Assembly: GCF_017357405.1 (NCBI RefSeq)
Contig: NZ_CP071597.1
Location: 62,001-126,000, forward strand
Reading direction: 5' to 3'
DNA: 64,000 nucleotides
Source of the DNA: Halomontanus rarus
Lineage (GTDB): Archaea > Halobacteriota > Halobacteria > Halobacteriales > Natrialbaceae
Below, one piece after another: positions 1-7,540 of the stretch. The notes under the pieces are model-generated. The model had not been told where the DNA came from. It did no database searches and was given only the letters and a program-made list of their open reading frames with translations. Each line of letters starts with the position of its first letter. Position 1 is the stretch's first letter. The position numbers were made by a program, and so were the translations under genes.

Positions 1-724
1 TTCCGAGTTCTTCGTCGTCAGGACCACCACCGGACGTTTTCTTCTGCTTCTCCTTCCACTCCTGGTACTGGTCGCTGTTCTCGATGATGCGAATAATTTC
101 TTCGGAGAATTCCTCGGCGTTCGCCCACTGGTTATCGTACCACTCTTCGAACTTTTGGGTCTGATAGCGGTCTTGACTAGTGAGGTTGAGTTCGATGTTA
201 TTCCGGTGGCCGCTTGCCGAGAAGTTTGAGGAACCGACGATAGTTGCGCAGGCACGTGTATCCTCCTCGTCCTCTGACGGGGGCTCCTCATCCTCTTCTA
301 GTGGGGCACGGAATGCTGCTCCCTTCGCGTGAAAATACCCATTCTCTGGATTTCGAACGCGGACTTCAACGATTCCATCAGCGATGAACTCTCGAAGTCG
401 ATTGAGTCGCCCGAGTTGAGCGTTGTTCAGACTCTCGATGTCGCCTTTGAGTTCCTGCTTGACTTTCTCCTGGAGGTTCTGGCCGTCCTCAATTTCGTCT
501 GCAGTCTGCTTGTTGGTCTGACGCCCCATCAGAATCCGAAGCGGCGCGCGACTGAGGTCGTCGGGGTCTGCCAGATTGTCTAAGTCTTCCTTGTAGAGGT
601 CAAAGCCGGAGACGTAGAAGTAGCCCGTTGCGATTCGTGCCTCCTCAATTTGTGGAATAATTTTCTTGTAGACCTCTTCGAGACTTTTATCGGCGTTATC
701 GACAAGTGGGGGAACAGAGAGCAT
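1..724 (-). CDS. PLD-like domain protein, probably N-terminus of a PLD-SNF2 helicase (partial)
   Basis: The frame is open from an ATG at 724 to the left edge, so the C-terminus is missing (241 codons seen). The visible part carries a phospholipase D-like nuclease fold: an N-terminal 'ATGYFYVSGFDL' strand, then 'GYFHAKG' (half of an HxK motif) and 'IVGSSNFSASG', the usual second half of this motif in PLD-type nucleases. An acidic insertion separates the two. In archaea and bacteria this arrangement is typically the N-terminal module of SNF2/DEAD-type helicases found in defence or mobile regions; the helicase part would lie to the left and is inferred only. It is transcribed away from the neighbouring small gene at 834. 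A stand-alone PLD nuclease is the alternative. The PLD assignment rests on motifs; catalysis is unproven because only part of the HKD motif is conserved. Confidence 0.75.
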   Translation of the reverse strand, partial: MLSVPPLVDNADKSLEEVYKKIIPQIEEARIATGYFYVSGFDLYKEDLDNLADPDDLSRAPLRILMGRQTNKQTADEIEDGQNLQEKVKQELKGDIESLNNAQLGRLNRLREFIADGIVEVRVRNPENGYFHAKGAAFRAPLEEDEEPPSEDEEDTRACATIVGSSNFSASGHRNNIELNLTSQDRYQTQKFEEWYDNQWANAEEFSEEIIRIIENSDQYQEWKEKQKKTSGGGPDDEELG

Positions 725-833
725 TCTGGATACTGGTACTTACTATCACCCCAACTTAGTCTTTAGTGGATTCACGAACGAGGGGGAGACGTATCCAAAT
801 GAACATTGGCCAAGGTCGTCAATTGGTGGACCA

Positions 834-1061
834 ATGAACGAGTTTAGTGATGGTGACCAAGTACGGATTGACATCCCAGACGAGACGGACCCAGACTATG
901 ACCGCTACCACGGACAGCACGGTAGAGTCGTCGCCACTCTGAGTGATGATGCACAAGACGTTACTGGGGACAAAAGTGATTCCGTCCTATATCGGGTGGA
1001 ACTCAAATCTGGGGAGCGAGCAGACTTCAGGTGGCGTGACCTGCGGCCTCCTATTGAATAG
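834..1061 (+). CDS. Small haloarchaeal protein with SH3/KOW-like look, unknown function
   Basis: A 75-residue acidic protein. It starts 'MNEFSDGDQVRIDIPDET', and the G-D-x-V-R-I strand, the 'YHGQHGRVV' turn and the closing 'LYRVELKSGE...FRWRDLRP' strands give the pattern of a small beta-barrel (KOW/SH3-like) such as is seen in many short halophilic proteins of unknown role. No catalytic or metal-binding residues are visible. It converges on the HNH gene with a gap of only six bases. I recognise no specific family with certainty; the barrel is inference from the strand and turn pattern. Codon choice and acidity suit a real haloarchaeal gene. Confidence 0.6.
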   Translation: MNEFSDGDQVRIDIPDETDPDYDRYHGQHGRVVATLSDDAQDVTGDKSDSVLYRVELKSGERADFRWRDLRPPIE

Positions 1062-1067
1062 TCTTCT

Positions 1068-1703
1068 TCAGATGAAGCCTTCTCTCTTCGCGTCGCTCCG
1101 ACTCATCTCTGGGAGAAGGTCGTCACGAAAGCCCGATTTGTGATGTATCTTGGCGTGACAGGTATCACAAACCTCCATCGTTTCGTCCTCCTCGTAAGAT
1201 GTATGGTGGTTGGCTCGATGTTCGGGATGAAGAATTCCTTCACAAACCTCACAGTACTCTAAATCGACGCTTTCGCCAAGAGAGGATTCGACCTCTCGTT
1301 GGTGTAGACAGGCGTCGCACAGTTGCGGGTCACGTTTGTAAGTGAGTTCCGTGCCGCAGTCTTGGCAAGGACAGGGCACTTCGATAACGTCAACTATCTC
1401 GTAGTCCTCGCGTGCGCGGTCCCAACTTTGGTAAGCAGCGACACTATCGAAGACGTGTTCGTAGACGAAGTGGTTGCCCTGATAGGCCTCGCAGGAGGTA
1501 CAGAGATTGCCGTAGACCTCCCGTCCCTGTGTTCGGCTGTACGTCTGCTCAACGTTACAGTAATCCTTCTCAACGAGTTCCTCTCCGGCTGGCTGCCACG
1601 TCCCGCCGCCGAATCCACCGAGACCTCTGGGATACACCACCTGAATATCCGCACTACACTTCCAGCAGTCAGTTTCGTACCGCCAGATTTCAATCCCAAT
1701 CAT
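1068..1703 (-). CDS. HNH-type zinc-finger protein, putative nuclease
   Basis: About 211 residues from the ATG at 1703; an in-frame TTG at 1748 would add 15 residues. The protein is full of paired cysteines: 'CWKC' near the N-terminus, 'CTSC', then 'CPCQDCG' and 'CDAC' forming zinc ribbons, and at the C-terminus 'YCEVCEG', 'HRANHHTSYEE' and 'EVCDTCHAKIHH'. The C-terminal Cys2-HH-Cys2-H pattern is that of HNH nucleases (histidine pair, then CxxC and a final His). It may cut DNA as a restriction-like or homing enzyme; the substrate cannot be read from the sequence. It lies between the small gene at 834 (convergent) and an exonuclease on the same strand, within a nuclease-rich stretch. Confidence is good for the HNH fold, low for the biological role. 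Confidence 0.75.
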   Translation of the reverse strand: MIGIEIWRYETDCWKCSADIQVVYPRGLGGFGGGTWQPAGEELVEKDYCNVEQTYSRTQGREVYGNLCTSCEAYQGNHFVYEHVFDSVAAYQSWDRAREDYEIVDVIEVPCPCQDCGTELTYKRDPQLCDACLHQREVESSLGESVDLEYCEVCEGILHPEHRANHHTSYEEDETMEVCDTCHAKIHHKSGFRDDLLPEMSRSDAKREGFI

Positions 1704-1865
1704 ATGCTCTGAAATGCCAGAATCTGGGATGAATCTATCTATACTCAAAGTAGGAAACGATAGTGAGGAGGGCGGAGCGTGTTGCGGATGGCTAAGTTGG
1801 AATGGGCACTCCGCCAGTTGAACTGACGAAATATCGCGTAATAAGAGCGCCGAGATTGCACTCGC

Positions 1866-2561
1866 TTACTCTCGACCGGGGCGTGGCGGCTTGAGATTTT
1901 TTAAGCGGAAGTCAGAGACCGGGATGTACCGCTGCATCCACTCGGCCAATTGTTGGGTTCGCTCGATGTCCGCAATATTGTGTAGCACGAGTGATTCCCA
2001 ATCACCGTTGTAGTCTGCATATATCGCTTCGCTGGAATCCTCATAGGGGTCACAGTGGTTTCCACCGATGAGCAGGTCGTACGTTCCGCAGAGGTCTCCA
2101 ACCTCATCTGGGGCATCCTCTGCCTCGACAGTTGTGTTAACTCGTTTCTGGACGAGCGGCATTAGGTCAGCGTAGGGGATTTCGTGAAACGGCCAACGGA
2201 GGTCGTGCTGACCACACCGCGTGCGAAGAAACGCGAGGTCGAATCCCCCACGCCATGTTTCTCCATTGAACGCCACGAGCATTCGATTCTTGTCGTGCAG
2301 TCGTTCCTGCGAGATGGTGGTGAGACGTTGGAGGAGGTGTTTTTCGCTGTTACAGATGTCCACGCGTACGGCGTCGAGTCCGCACTGAGCGGCGATGGTT
2401 GTTTCGAGGTCATCCGGTACACTTCGCCCGCTTGTGTTGAGCAGGACGTGCGCTCCTAGTGGGAGCCGGAGGCCTGCGACAGTAATCTGGTCACGCGCGA
2501 GAAGCCCTTGAGTTTCGAGGTCGAACGCAACGGGATTGAGTGGCGTATCCTGCTCCATCAT
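1866..2561 (-). CDS. RNase H-like 3'-5' exonuclease (DEDD type)
   Basis: A 231-residue protein. The N-terminal 'VAFDLETQG' gives the DxE acidic pair of DEDD exonucleases, 'GGFDLAFLRTR' the second Asp motif, and 'LHNIADIERTQQLAEWM' the last Asp in the order expected for the predicted 3'-5' exonuclease group of RNase H-like folds (RNase_H_2-like). It should hydrolyse nucleic acid ends with two metal ions; whether the substrate is DNA or RNA is unknown. The start is ATG-ATG; either methionine is possible. It is divergent from the winged-helix gene at 2835 across a 270-base gap and on the same strand as the HNH gene, which may share a transcript. Context suggests a role in element maintenance or defence. 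Confidence 0.7.
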   Translation of the reverse strand: MMEQDTPLNPVAFDLETQGLLARDQITVAGLRLPLGAHVLLNTSGRSVPDDLETTIAAQCGLDAVRVDICNSEKHLLQRLTTISQERLHDKNRMLVAFNGETWRGGFDLAFLRTRCGQHDLRWPFHEIPYADLMPLVQKRVNTTVEAEDAPDEVGDLCGTYDLLIGGNHCDPYEDSSEAIYADYNGDWESLVLHNIADIERTQQLAEWMQRYIPVSDFRLKNLKPPRPGRE

Positions 2562-2834
2562 GTCACTTCGAACGGCTGCGAACGAATTAGAGGCTCACCA
2601 CAAGGCGAAAGTGAAATAAATACAACATATGGGTGGCAGAATCACACGACGGTCTGAATAGGTGGGCAAATTTGGTAGCAGAACTCCTTCCCCGCAATTT
2701 GGCTCCGTTTACAGCGGAAACGTGCGGTGCGAGATAAGCGCCATGTCGCTGACAAATGTCAAATACAGAACAGAATAGGCGCTCATATATACCGCTTACC
2801 TCGTAGTCATATTCGCAGCAAGGTGCCAATAAAA

Positions 2835-3080
2835 ATGACAGTACGCGACCAAGTATGGAGTGCGGTCCTTCACGAAATTCGAGCAACTGGACGCTTCAAG
2901 ATTAGCGACCTCGACTTCGAGGACTCGCAGCGACACACAGTCCGGCGAACGCTCAAAGAAATGGAGAGCCTCGGCTGGCTCGCCCGGACGAACAACCGCG
3001 CGGCAACGTGGCGGATAGGCCCAAAAGCCGAGACACATCTCAACGTCTCTGCCGACCACATCCGGCAGGCTCGTCCCTAA
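2835..3080 (+). CDS. Winged-helix DNA-binding protein
   Basis: An 81-residue protein starting at the ATG at 2835 ('MTVRDQVWSAVLHEIRATGRF'); the frame is open further upstream, but that sequence reads as non-coding. It is almost entirely one winged helix-turn-helix: a first helix, 'FKISDLDFEDSQRHTVRRTL' as the HTH and 'LGWLARTNNRAATWRIG' as the wing. It probably binds DNA as a dimer and regulates its own operon. The next gene, a nuclease-like protein, begins 15 bases after its stop, so the two look co-transcribed, which resembles a regulator/effector or antitoxin/toxin pair. The pairing role is inference. Confidence 0.7.
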   Translation: MTVRDQVWSAVLHEIRATGRFKISDLDFEDSQRHTVRRTLKEMESLGWLARTNNRAATWRIGPKAETHLNVSADHIRQARP

Positions 3081-3095
3081 CGCGCTCATAGTACA

Positions 3096-3608
3096 ATGTC
3101 AGACACGTATCCACGTCTGGGATACCCAGAGATGATTCCAAGTACGATTCCAAATCTATGGGATGGCGGGTGGAAACAGGAAGCCGCGCTGAAAACCTAT
3201 CTCGAACTGCTCGCTCCCGCTCTCGGCATAACGCTCGTCGAGAATCTCGACGCGACGAAGGACCCCCAAGTTAGCCGAGCAGACTACCTCGTACGGTACG
3301 GGACCCCGAAGGAGCCACACGTTCTCGAAGCAAAACTCGACCTACGGCTGTTCTTACAGTCAATCGGACCTGCTGGAGCAGACCTCTACAGGGGTATCCG
3401 TACCGACAAGGAGGCCTACGAAGCGCACAACCTCTCGTGGCCCTCAATCGTGGTCGCGGGAACAGACACCAAGGGGGACCGCGCAAAACTAGAGGATGAA
3501 TACCCGGGAGTGGTCATCGTCGTGGATGAGGACATTCCTGATGGGTTTCCAACGTTCACGCAGTTCCAGCAGTCACTCATCCGCGCGTTCGAGCATTATA
3601 CTCGGTAA
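3096..3608 (+). CDS. PD-(D/E)XK-like putative nuclease
   Basis: A 170-residue protein. An N-terminal helix with a glutamate ('GGWKQEAALKTYLELLAPAL'), Asp63 in 'RADYLVRYG', a turn, and Glu78-x-Lys80 in 'HVLEAKLDL' follow the E...D...ExK order of the PD-(D/E)XK nuclease fold. After it comes a helix with 'GADLYRGIRTDKEAY' and the strand 'WPSIVVAGTD', also typical of that fold. It is short, with no attached recognition domain. It follows the winged-helix gene by 15 bases, so the two probably form an operon. It could be a restriction-like nuclease, a Holliday-type resolvase or a toxin; which cannot be told. The fold is inferred from a few residues, without structure prediction. Confidence 0.5.
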   Translation: MSDTYPRLGYPEMIPSTIPNLWDGGWKQEAALKTYLELLAPALGITLVENLDATKDPQVSRADYLVRYGTPKEPHVLEAKLDLRLFLQSIGPAGADLYRGIRTDKEAYEAHNLSWPSIVVAGTDTKGDRAKLEDEYPGVVIVVDEDIPDGFPTFTQFQQSLIRAFEHYTR

Positions 3609-4151
3609 GTATCTATTTGCAGAGACAGGCCACCCCGTGAGCAGTACTGGCTAGTTCTGCACTTAGTAGAACCCGAGTTCAACAGGAGTGTCTTGGTTGA
3701 CTTCTCGCGTTCAATCGGCTCTGGCGTTGAACAAGAGCAGTGGTTTACTGCCGAGGTCATTTACTCGAAGTAAGTGCTGAGCGAGCCACAATATGTAGTT
3801 TGCCGTCATCACAACTATTCTGGACCAAATTGAACTGACAGCCCCCGATTCAGTTCAATAGTGGCTTCAATCGGCAGACGTTCGCGAGGCAGTCCACCGA
3901 GTTTATTCCCATACTTGCTCGATTCTATGTGTTGGGACTACAGCCGTTTCTCTTTTCCAAACCCCTCCGTCCCACAGAGGGCTATCGGAGCAGCCGAGTA
4001 TCTTGGCGGTATCTCGTCGAAATCAACAAGCCCGGTAATGGCTCGTGACGAATTATTGGAAACCCCGTGAAGACCATATAATGGCGGCTCTAAGGTTGGA
4101 TTTCGTCGTCTGTGAGTACCAATAGGGTAGTATCAAGAAGTATTCGATAGA
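3609..4151. other. Non-coding stretch in the accessory region
   Basis: No convincing gene is seen. A 69-codon frame at 3861-4070 exists but has no domain, no ribosome site and a composition unlike the neighbours. The only clear structure is the inverted repeat at 3829-3859. The stretch may be decayed sequence between two acquired cassettes. Confidence 0.5.
3829..3859. repeat. 10-bp inverted repeat (hairpin), possible terminator or operator
   Basis: The arms ATTGAACTGA and TCAGTTCAAT are perfectly complementary and separated by a C-rich 11-base loop. It lies 220 bases after the stop of the nuclease-like gene at 3096-3608. There is no T-run on either side, so an operator or a recombination remnant is as likely as a terminator. 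Confidence 0.6.
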
Positions 4152-4979
4152 ATGAGTAAAATCACACATGGGGTGTACGACCTCGATAGACTCGATAAGC
4201 GAATTCTAGTCGCGTTGGACGACAACGTGTTATCCGCCAAGGAAATCTGTGAGGAGTGGGCGCTTCCATCATCGGACTCTTCGCGCGTGCGGTATCGAAT
4301 ACGAGAGCGATTAGGGGTGGGGGCCGAGCGGCTCGTCCAGATTTACGATGCTGTGGAAACCCCGGGAGACATCTATGACAGAAACCTCTATGCGCTTACT
4401 GACCGGGGGCAGCAGTTCGTGGCACGGCATCGTGAGGCGCTCACGACGCCGGAGAGCATCGACGAACTCCGTGAAGACCTTGATGACGTACATACTGACC
4501 TGCAGAGAGTTGATGAGATGGCGGATGACGCGATGGACGTGGCGACGAGCCAACGCGAACGGATAAATGGCCTCCAGCGAGACAAGTACACTCTCAATGA
4601 ACGCTCGAAAGAGAATCGGGAGCGACTCCAATCACTGGAGCGTGAGGTTTTCGAGACGGATTGGGATTCCTCATTACGCGACTTGATTGCCGAAATCGAA
4701 GAAGAGTCCCAAAATCGGGACGAGGATATACGGAACGACCTCGACGTGCAAAAGAAACAACTGATGCGGCGGTTAGTCACAGCAGATGAATTCACGCAAG
4801 TAAAGGCGGATGCCGAACGCGGAAGGAACTGGTCCAAGGCACTCTTGGAACGTGTTCGCGAGTTAGAGAACGAACTCGATGAAGAACGCGAACGGAATGA
4901 AAATCTCACCCGTCGGTTGAATGAGATTGAACGTCGGCTGAATCAACCGGGTCGCCTGAAATCGCTCTTTGTGGACTAG
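4152..4979 (+). CDS. Winged-helix protein with long coiled coil
   Basis: A 275-residue protein. Residues 1-90 form a winged-helix domain ('DLDRLDKRILVALDDNVLSA' leads into the HTH, 'YALTDRGQQFVARH' is the wing and exit helix). Residues 95-265 are almost continuous heptad-rich, charged helix ('DDVHTDLQRVDEM', 'RVRELENELDEERERNENL', 'RRLNEIERRLN'), so it is probably a coiled-coil oligomer that binds DNA at one end. Similar N-wHTH/C-coiled-coil proteins occur on haloarchaeal plasmids and could be partition or regulator proteins; no ParA-like partner is seen in the window. Convergent with the next gene. The domain reading is firm; the function is unknown. Confidence 0.7.
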   Translation: MSKITHGVYDLDRLDKRILVALDDNVLSAKEICEEWALPSSDSSRVRYRIRERLGVGAERLVQIYDAVETPGDIYDRNLYALTDRGQQFVARHREALTTPESIDELREDLDDVHTDLQRVDEMADDAMDVATSQRERINGLQRDKYTLNERSKENRERLQSLEREVFETDWDSSLRDLIAEIEEESQNRDEDIRNDLDVQKKQLMRRLVTADEFTQVKADAERGRNWSKALLERVRELENELDEERERNENLTRRLNEIERRLNQPGRLKSLFVD

Positions 4980-5017
4980 GTTCCACTCGGCTCCAACGTC
5001 ACAGAAACACACAGCAC

Positions 5018-5440
5018 TCAATCGTCCTGAGCGGTGGTAAGCCGTGCATCCTCTGAGTCGCTGCCTCTGTTAAGAGCGAGTTTCTCTTGAGCCCGTAGGA
5101 GCCACTCCTTCTGGTTATTTAGAATTCGGGAGATATGGGCACGGTTAACGCCAGTTTCATTTTCGATTTCTGTGTACGTGCAGCCCTTTCCCCGGAGTTG
5201 AATAACTGCCATCGCCTCGTCAAATGCTTCTCTGTCGCCCTCATCCAATACGAGCCCTCGCTTCACCTCATCGTCGGTAAGACCCTTCGGCGGCTCTTCG
5301 TGGGAGCAATTGGGGTCGTTCACACGCTTCTCGACGGCTTTGTGGGCTCGCTCGATTTTTTCCCTTGTAGTCGGAGACAGCGTGAAATCCCTCAGCGCCT
5401 GCCGTGTATTCATCCTCGATGGGAATTCGCCCTCGTTCAT
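5018..5440 (-). CDS. Helix-turn-helix DNA-binding protein
   Basis: A 140-residue protein (or 131 if it starts at the second ATG, 'MNTRQALRDF'). Residues 75-115 carry an HTH: 'FDEAMAVIQLRGKGCTYTEI', then 'NETGVNRAHISRILNNQK', resembling sigma-70 region 4/resolvase-type HTH domains. The N-terminal half is charged with no recognised domain. It begins 11 bases downstream of the stop of the winged-helix gene at 5452-5730, so it sits at the end of a minus-strand operon that includes the broken gene at 5773-6116. It is probably a regulator of the element. Confidence 0.6.
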   Translation of the reverse strand: MNEGEFPSRMNTRQALRDFTLSPTTREKIERAHKAVEKRVNDPNCSHEEPPKGLTDDEVKRGLVLDEGDREAFDEAMAVIQLRGKGCTYTEIENETGVNRAHISRILNNQKEWLLRAQEKLALNRGSDSEDARLTTAQDD

Positions 5441-5451
5441 CAGCGAAAAAA

Positions 5452-5730
5452 TTATAATTCCGACTTGGCCTCCTCGATAAGCGTCTCAATTGCCCGCCGA
5501 TACTCCCAGTCCTCTACCTCTCCAAGCGGGCCGATGGCCACGTGCCACGTCTGTGCCCGCTCACTCTCCCGAGAGAGCAAGTCCTCATCCTGTGCGACTC
5601 GGAGGACTCCCCGGGCGGTCTGGTCGGATACGTCGGCGTCCTCAACCACATCGGCGGTTGTGAGGTCTCGTCCATCGCGAAGAGCGTCGATAACGACGAG
5701 CCACGTACGGTCTCTTGCAGTCTTACGCAT
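5452..5730 (-). CDS. Winged-helix regulator
   Basis: A 92-residue protein starting at the ATG at 5730 ('MRKTARDRTWLVVIDALRDG'). It is a single winged helix: 'LTTADVVEDADVSDQTARGV' is the HTH and 'LLSRESERAQTWHVAIG' the wing. The start codon overlaps the end of a 17-codon reading frame (5723-5776), so translation is probably coupled. A TTG two codons upstream is an alternative start. Its layout is like that of the 2835-3080 protein, and it may likewise control its own operon; that is inference. Confidence 0.65.
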   Translation of the reverse strand: MRKTARDRTWLVVIDALRDGRDLTTADVVEDADVSDQTARGVLRVAQDEDLLSRESERAQTWHVAIGPLGEVEDWEYRRAIETLIEEAKSEL

Positions 5731-5776
5731 CGTCAATCACCAACTCTGACGTGTAGCCGTCGTCGTGACGGGTCAT
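5723..5776 (-). CDS. 17-codon reading frame linking two genes
   Basis: The ATG at 5776 overlaps the stop of the upstream frame (ATGA), and its own stop overlaps the ATG of the winged-helix gene. The peptide is 'MTRHDDGYTSELVIDDA'. Double overlap suggests a small gene or a coupling device, but the length is too short to be sure that a stable product is made. Confidence 0.4.
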   Translation of the reverse strand: MTRHDDGYTSELVIDDA

Positions 5777-6116
5777 CTCGTACTCGTGACTTCCTCGATG
5801 TCGTACTCCTCCGGTAGATATGCCGTCCCGAATTGGGTCTCCACCTTGAACCGGCTGCCGTAATCTGCGGAAAGGTGGGAGACCGACTTGATGAGGACCC
5901 GTACTGGCTTGTGATTTGGGAGGATTTGATGTAGCCACGCTTGCGGGTCGGAGAATCACGCCTGCCATGCGTGGTCGGACAGTAGTACGTCCCCGAGGTC
6001 CAATCATACGTGGGGTGAACCCGCCGCTCACAGCAGCCTCCCTGCTCCGTGATGCCGTTGCAGGTCTGCTTGGTCGTTGTCGATGCGTCGTCCTTGGTTT
6101 GATTCGTGTTTGCCAT
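5773..6116 (-). pseudogene. Small zinc-ribbon-like gene, apparently frameshifted
   Basis: The gene starts at an ATG at 6116 preceded by a strong GGAGGTGA ribosome site, rare among its neighbours. The first about 50 residues look real ('TCNGITEQGGCCERRVHPTY', 'GTYYCPTTH', a possible zinc ribbon). The same frame then turns into Ser/Arg-rich nonsense, while the frame shifted by one base reads well from about 5957 to the stop at 5773: 'HKPVRVLIKSVSHLSADYG', 'RFKVETQFGTAYLPEEYDIE'. The second frame has no start codon of its own. A one-base indel between about 5940 and 5975 would join them into about 114 residues. It may be a disabled gene, a sequencing error or, less likely, programmed frameshifting. 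Confidence 0.6.
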
Positions 6117-6170
6117 AGGTGTCTCACCTCCTGCGATGTTTATTGAGACTAAGCAGGAGACCGTCTCAGA

Positions 6171-6210
6171 AGCCCGTGCGAGGAATCGAACCTCGCTGCG
6201 CCGTCACGGG
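6171..6210 (-). other. tRNA 3'-half-like sequence (T-arm plus acceptor strand)
   Basis: Read on the minus strand, this begins directly after the stop codon of the 6211-6666 gene. It has CCCGTG, a short spacer, then the T-arm CGAGG-TTCGATT-CCTCG (5-bp stem, 7-base loop with box-B consensus) followed directly by CACGGGC, a 7-base acceptor strand that pairs 6 bp with CCCGTG. D- and anticodon arms are absent, so it is not a working tRNA. It could be the tRNA 3' end left at an attachment site, or a structured RNA/terminator. Confidence 0.6.
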
Positions 6211-6666
6211 TTAGGCCTCCACGATGAAGGTCAGCGTGAAGTACTCTGCCTCGCCTTGGTCGTACACCTCGACGACGATGTTATCGGCGTCATCTGTAGT
6301 GTAGCCCTCGATGTCGAGTGAGTCGATGACGGATTCAAGCGCGGTGCCCAAGTCAATGCCTTCCCACTCGTCGTTGGTCGTCGCGACACCCGTAATGGTG
6401 CCGGACGTGATAATGCTCCAGTCGGGACGGCTGCCATCTTGGTTGTAGCAATCGTCACGGCGGCTGGCGAGGGCGATTTCGAGCGTCTCGTAGACGGTTT
6501 CAGAATCGAACAGGAGGGCATTGAGGATGTTCCCAAACGAGTCGTAGTTACGGGGGATAGCGGCGATGTCCGTAGTGGTGTCCGGGTAGTTTTCGACTTC
6601 GCTGTTGGGGATGTAGTCGGCGTTGGTCAGTTGCAATTCGTCGCTGGCAGTCGTGTTCGTTGCCAT
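6211..6666 (-). CDS. Acidic protein of unknown function, element-encoded
   Basis: A 151-residue protein from the ATG at 6666 ('MATNTTASDELQLTNADYIP'), with a TATA-like box at 6689-6695 giving a near-leaderless start. The sequence alternates short helices and strands and ends 'EAEYFTLTFIVEA'; there are no cysteine motifs, membrane segments or known catalytic residues. Its size and Thr/Asp/Glu content would suit a virion or plasmid accessory protein, but I do not recognise the family. It lies between the serine recombinase gene and the frameshifted gene on the same strand. Confidence 0.55.
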   Translation of the reverse strand: MATNTTASDELQLTNADYIPNSEVENYPDTTTDIAAIPRNYDSFGNILNALLFDSETVYETLEIALASRRDDCYNQDGSRPDWSIITSGTITGVATTNDEWEGIDLGTALESVIDSLDIEGYTTDDADNIVVEVYDQGEAEYFTLTFIVEA

Positions 6667-6688
6667 ACTAATACATTGGTCGGATACT

Positions 6689-6695
6689 CTATAAG
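6689..6695 (-). promoter_or_regulatory. TATA-like box for the 6211-6666 gene
   Basis: CTTATAG on the minus strand lies about 25 bases upstream of the ATG at 6666, the spacing of an archaeal promoter with a leaderless transcript. Confidence 0.45.
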
Positions 6696-6758
6696 TGTTC
6701 TCCAACTACGGTGTTATAGCACCATTGTTAGTAAAGTATATATAAGCGTTCGTCACTT

Positions 6759-7502
6759 TTACTCTCTAACGGCGTTGAGTGCGACTTTCACTCGCTCGTC
6801 CTCAGCGTCTGCGTCAAGATACCACGAGCGACGCTCTTCGTCTTGGTCGATATTGCTGAGCGTCTGCCGGGTAACGTTCGGGGTACGCTTGGCAACCGAG
6901 TTGTACGATTCTTCATTCTGAATCGCCTCCATTGCCTCTACGATGTCGAAGTAGCCTGTCTCCCCTTCCTCGTAGTCTGGGTCGATGTTCGGCCTCAAGT
7001 ACCCATCCTCACGCACGAACCCAACGGGGACCTGTCCCATCCACTTACCTTGCTTGCGAGCCCGACGCTGGCCTGACCGAGTACGGCGGATAAGCGACCG
7101 TCGCTCTTCGGCGGCGACCTCCGCGATGATGCCAGCGACCATTCGGCCTGTCCCGTCTGGCCGGACTTCGCGAACACTCCCGTTCGTCACGTGGATTACG
7201 GTTTCTGCGTCCTCACAAGCGTCAAAAAACTTCTGTGCGAGGAAGCCCTTCCGTGCAATACGACTGATTTCCCAGACAACGACATTAGTGTAGTCGCCCG
7301 CTTCAATGTTTTCGATAAGTCGGGAGAATTTTCCCCGGTCTCCGCTCGCCCCAGATGCTTGTTCGGCGTAGAGGTCTACGTCCCCGAGTTCGAGGTCGTG
7401 ACGACTGAGCCAATCTTTGATGTCGTCAATTTGGTGTTCATCTGTCTGGTCGGCTGTGGACCGTCGGATATAGACGGCGACATTCTTCATGTTGGATGAC
7501 AT
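6759..7502 (-). CDS. Serine recombinase (resolvase/invertase family)
   Basis: A 247-residue protein. The N-terminal catalytic domain shows 'VAVYIRRSTADQ' with the nucleophile Ser15, 'DLYAEQASGASGDRGKFSRL', the conserved arginines in 'VVWEISRIARKGF', and the long E-helix region 'AEVAAEERRSLIRRTRSGQR'. The Gly/Arg-rich linker 'RKQGKWMGQVPVGF' follows, then a short C-terminal DNA-binding part with 'YNSVAKRTPNVTRQTLSN'. It cuts and rejoins DNA at a specific site through a phosphoserine bond; its job here may be integration, inversion or resolving dimers of the element. I chose the ATG at 7502 because a TATA box at 7531-7540 sits at leaderless spacing. ATGs at 7490 and 7523 are alternatives. It is the only recombinase seen in the window. 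Confidence 0.9.
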   Translation of the reverse strand: MSSNMKNVAVYIRRSTADQTDEHQIDDIKDWLSRHDLELGDVDLYAEQASGASGDRGKFSRLIENIEAGDYTNVVVWEISRIARKGFLAQKFFDACEDAETVIHVTNGSVREVRPDGTGRMVAGIIAEVAAEERRSLIRRTRSGQRRARKQGKWMGQVPVGFVREDGYLRPNIDPDYEEGETGYFDIVEAMEAIQNEESYNSVAKRTPNVTRQTLSNIDQDEERRSWYLDADAEDERVKVALNAVRE

Positions 7503-7530
7503 ATTGGTGATTGTAGGTTGCACCCAATAG

Positions 7531-7540
7531 ATTATATAAA
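7531..7540 (-). promoter_or_regulatory. TATA box of the serine recombinase gene
   Basis: TTTATATAAT read on the minus strand, centred about 33 bases before the ATG at 7502. It supports that start and a short or absent leader. Confidence 0.55.

Noticed and set aside
3861..4070. A 69-codon plus-strand frame
   Set aside because: No domain, no ribosome site or TATA at the right distance, composition unlike neighbours.
6171..6210. A functional tRNA gene
   Set aside because: There is room only for a T-arm and acceptor; D-arm and anticodon arm are absent.
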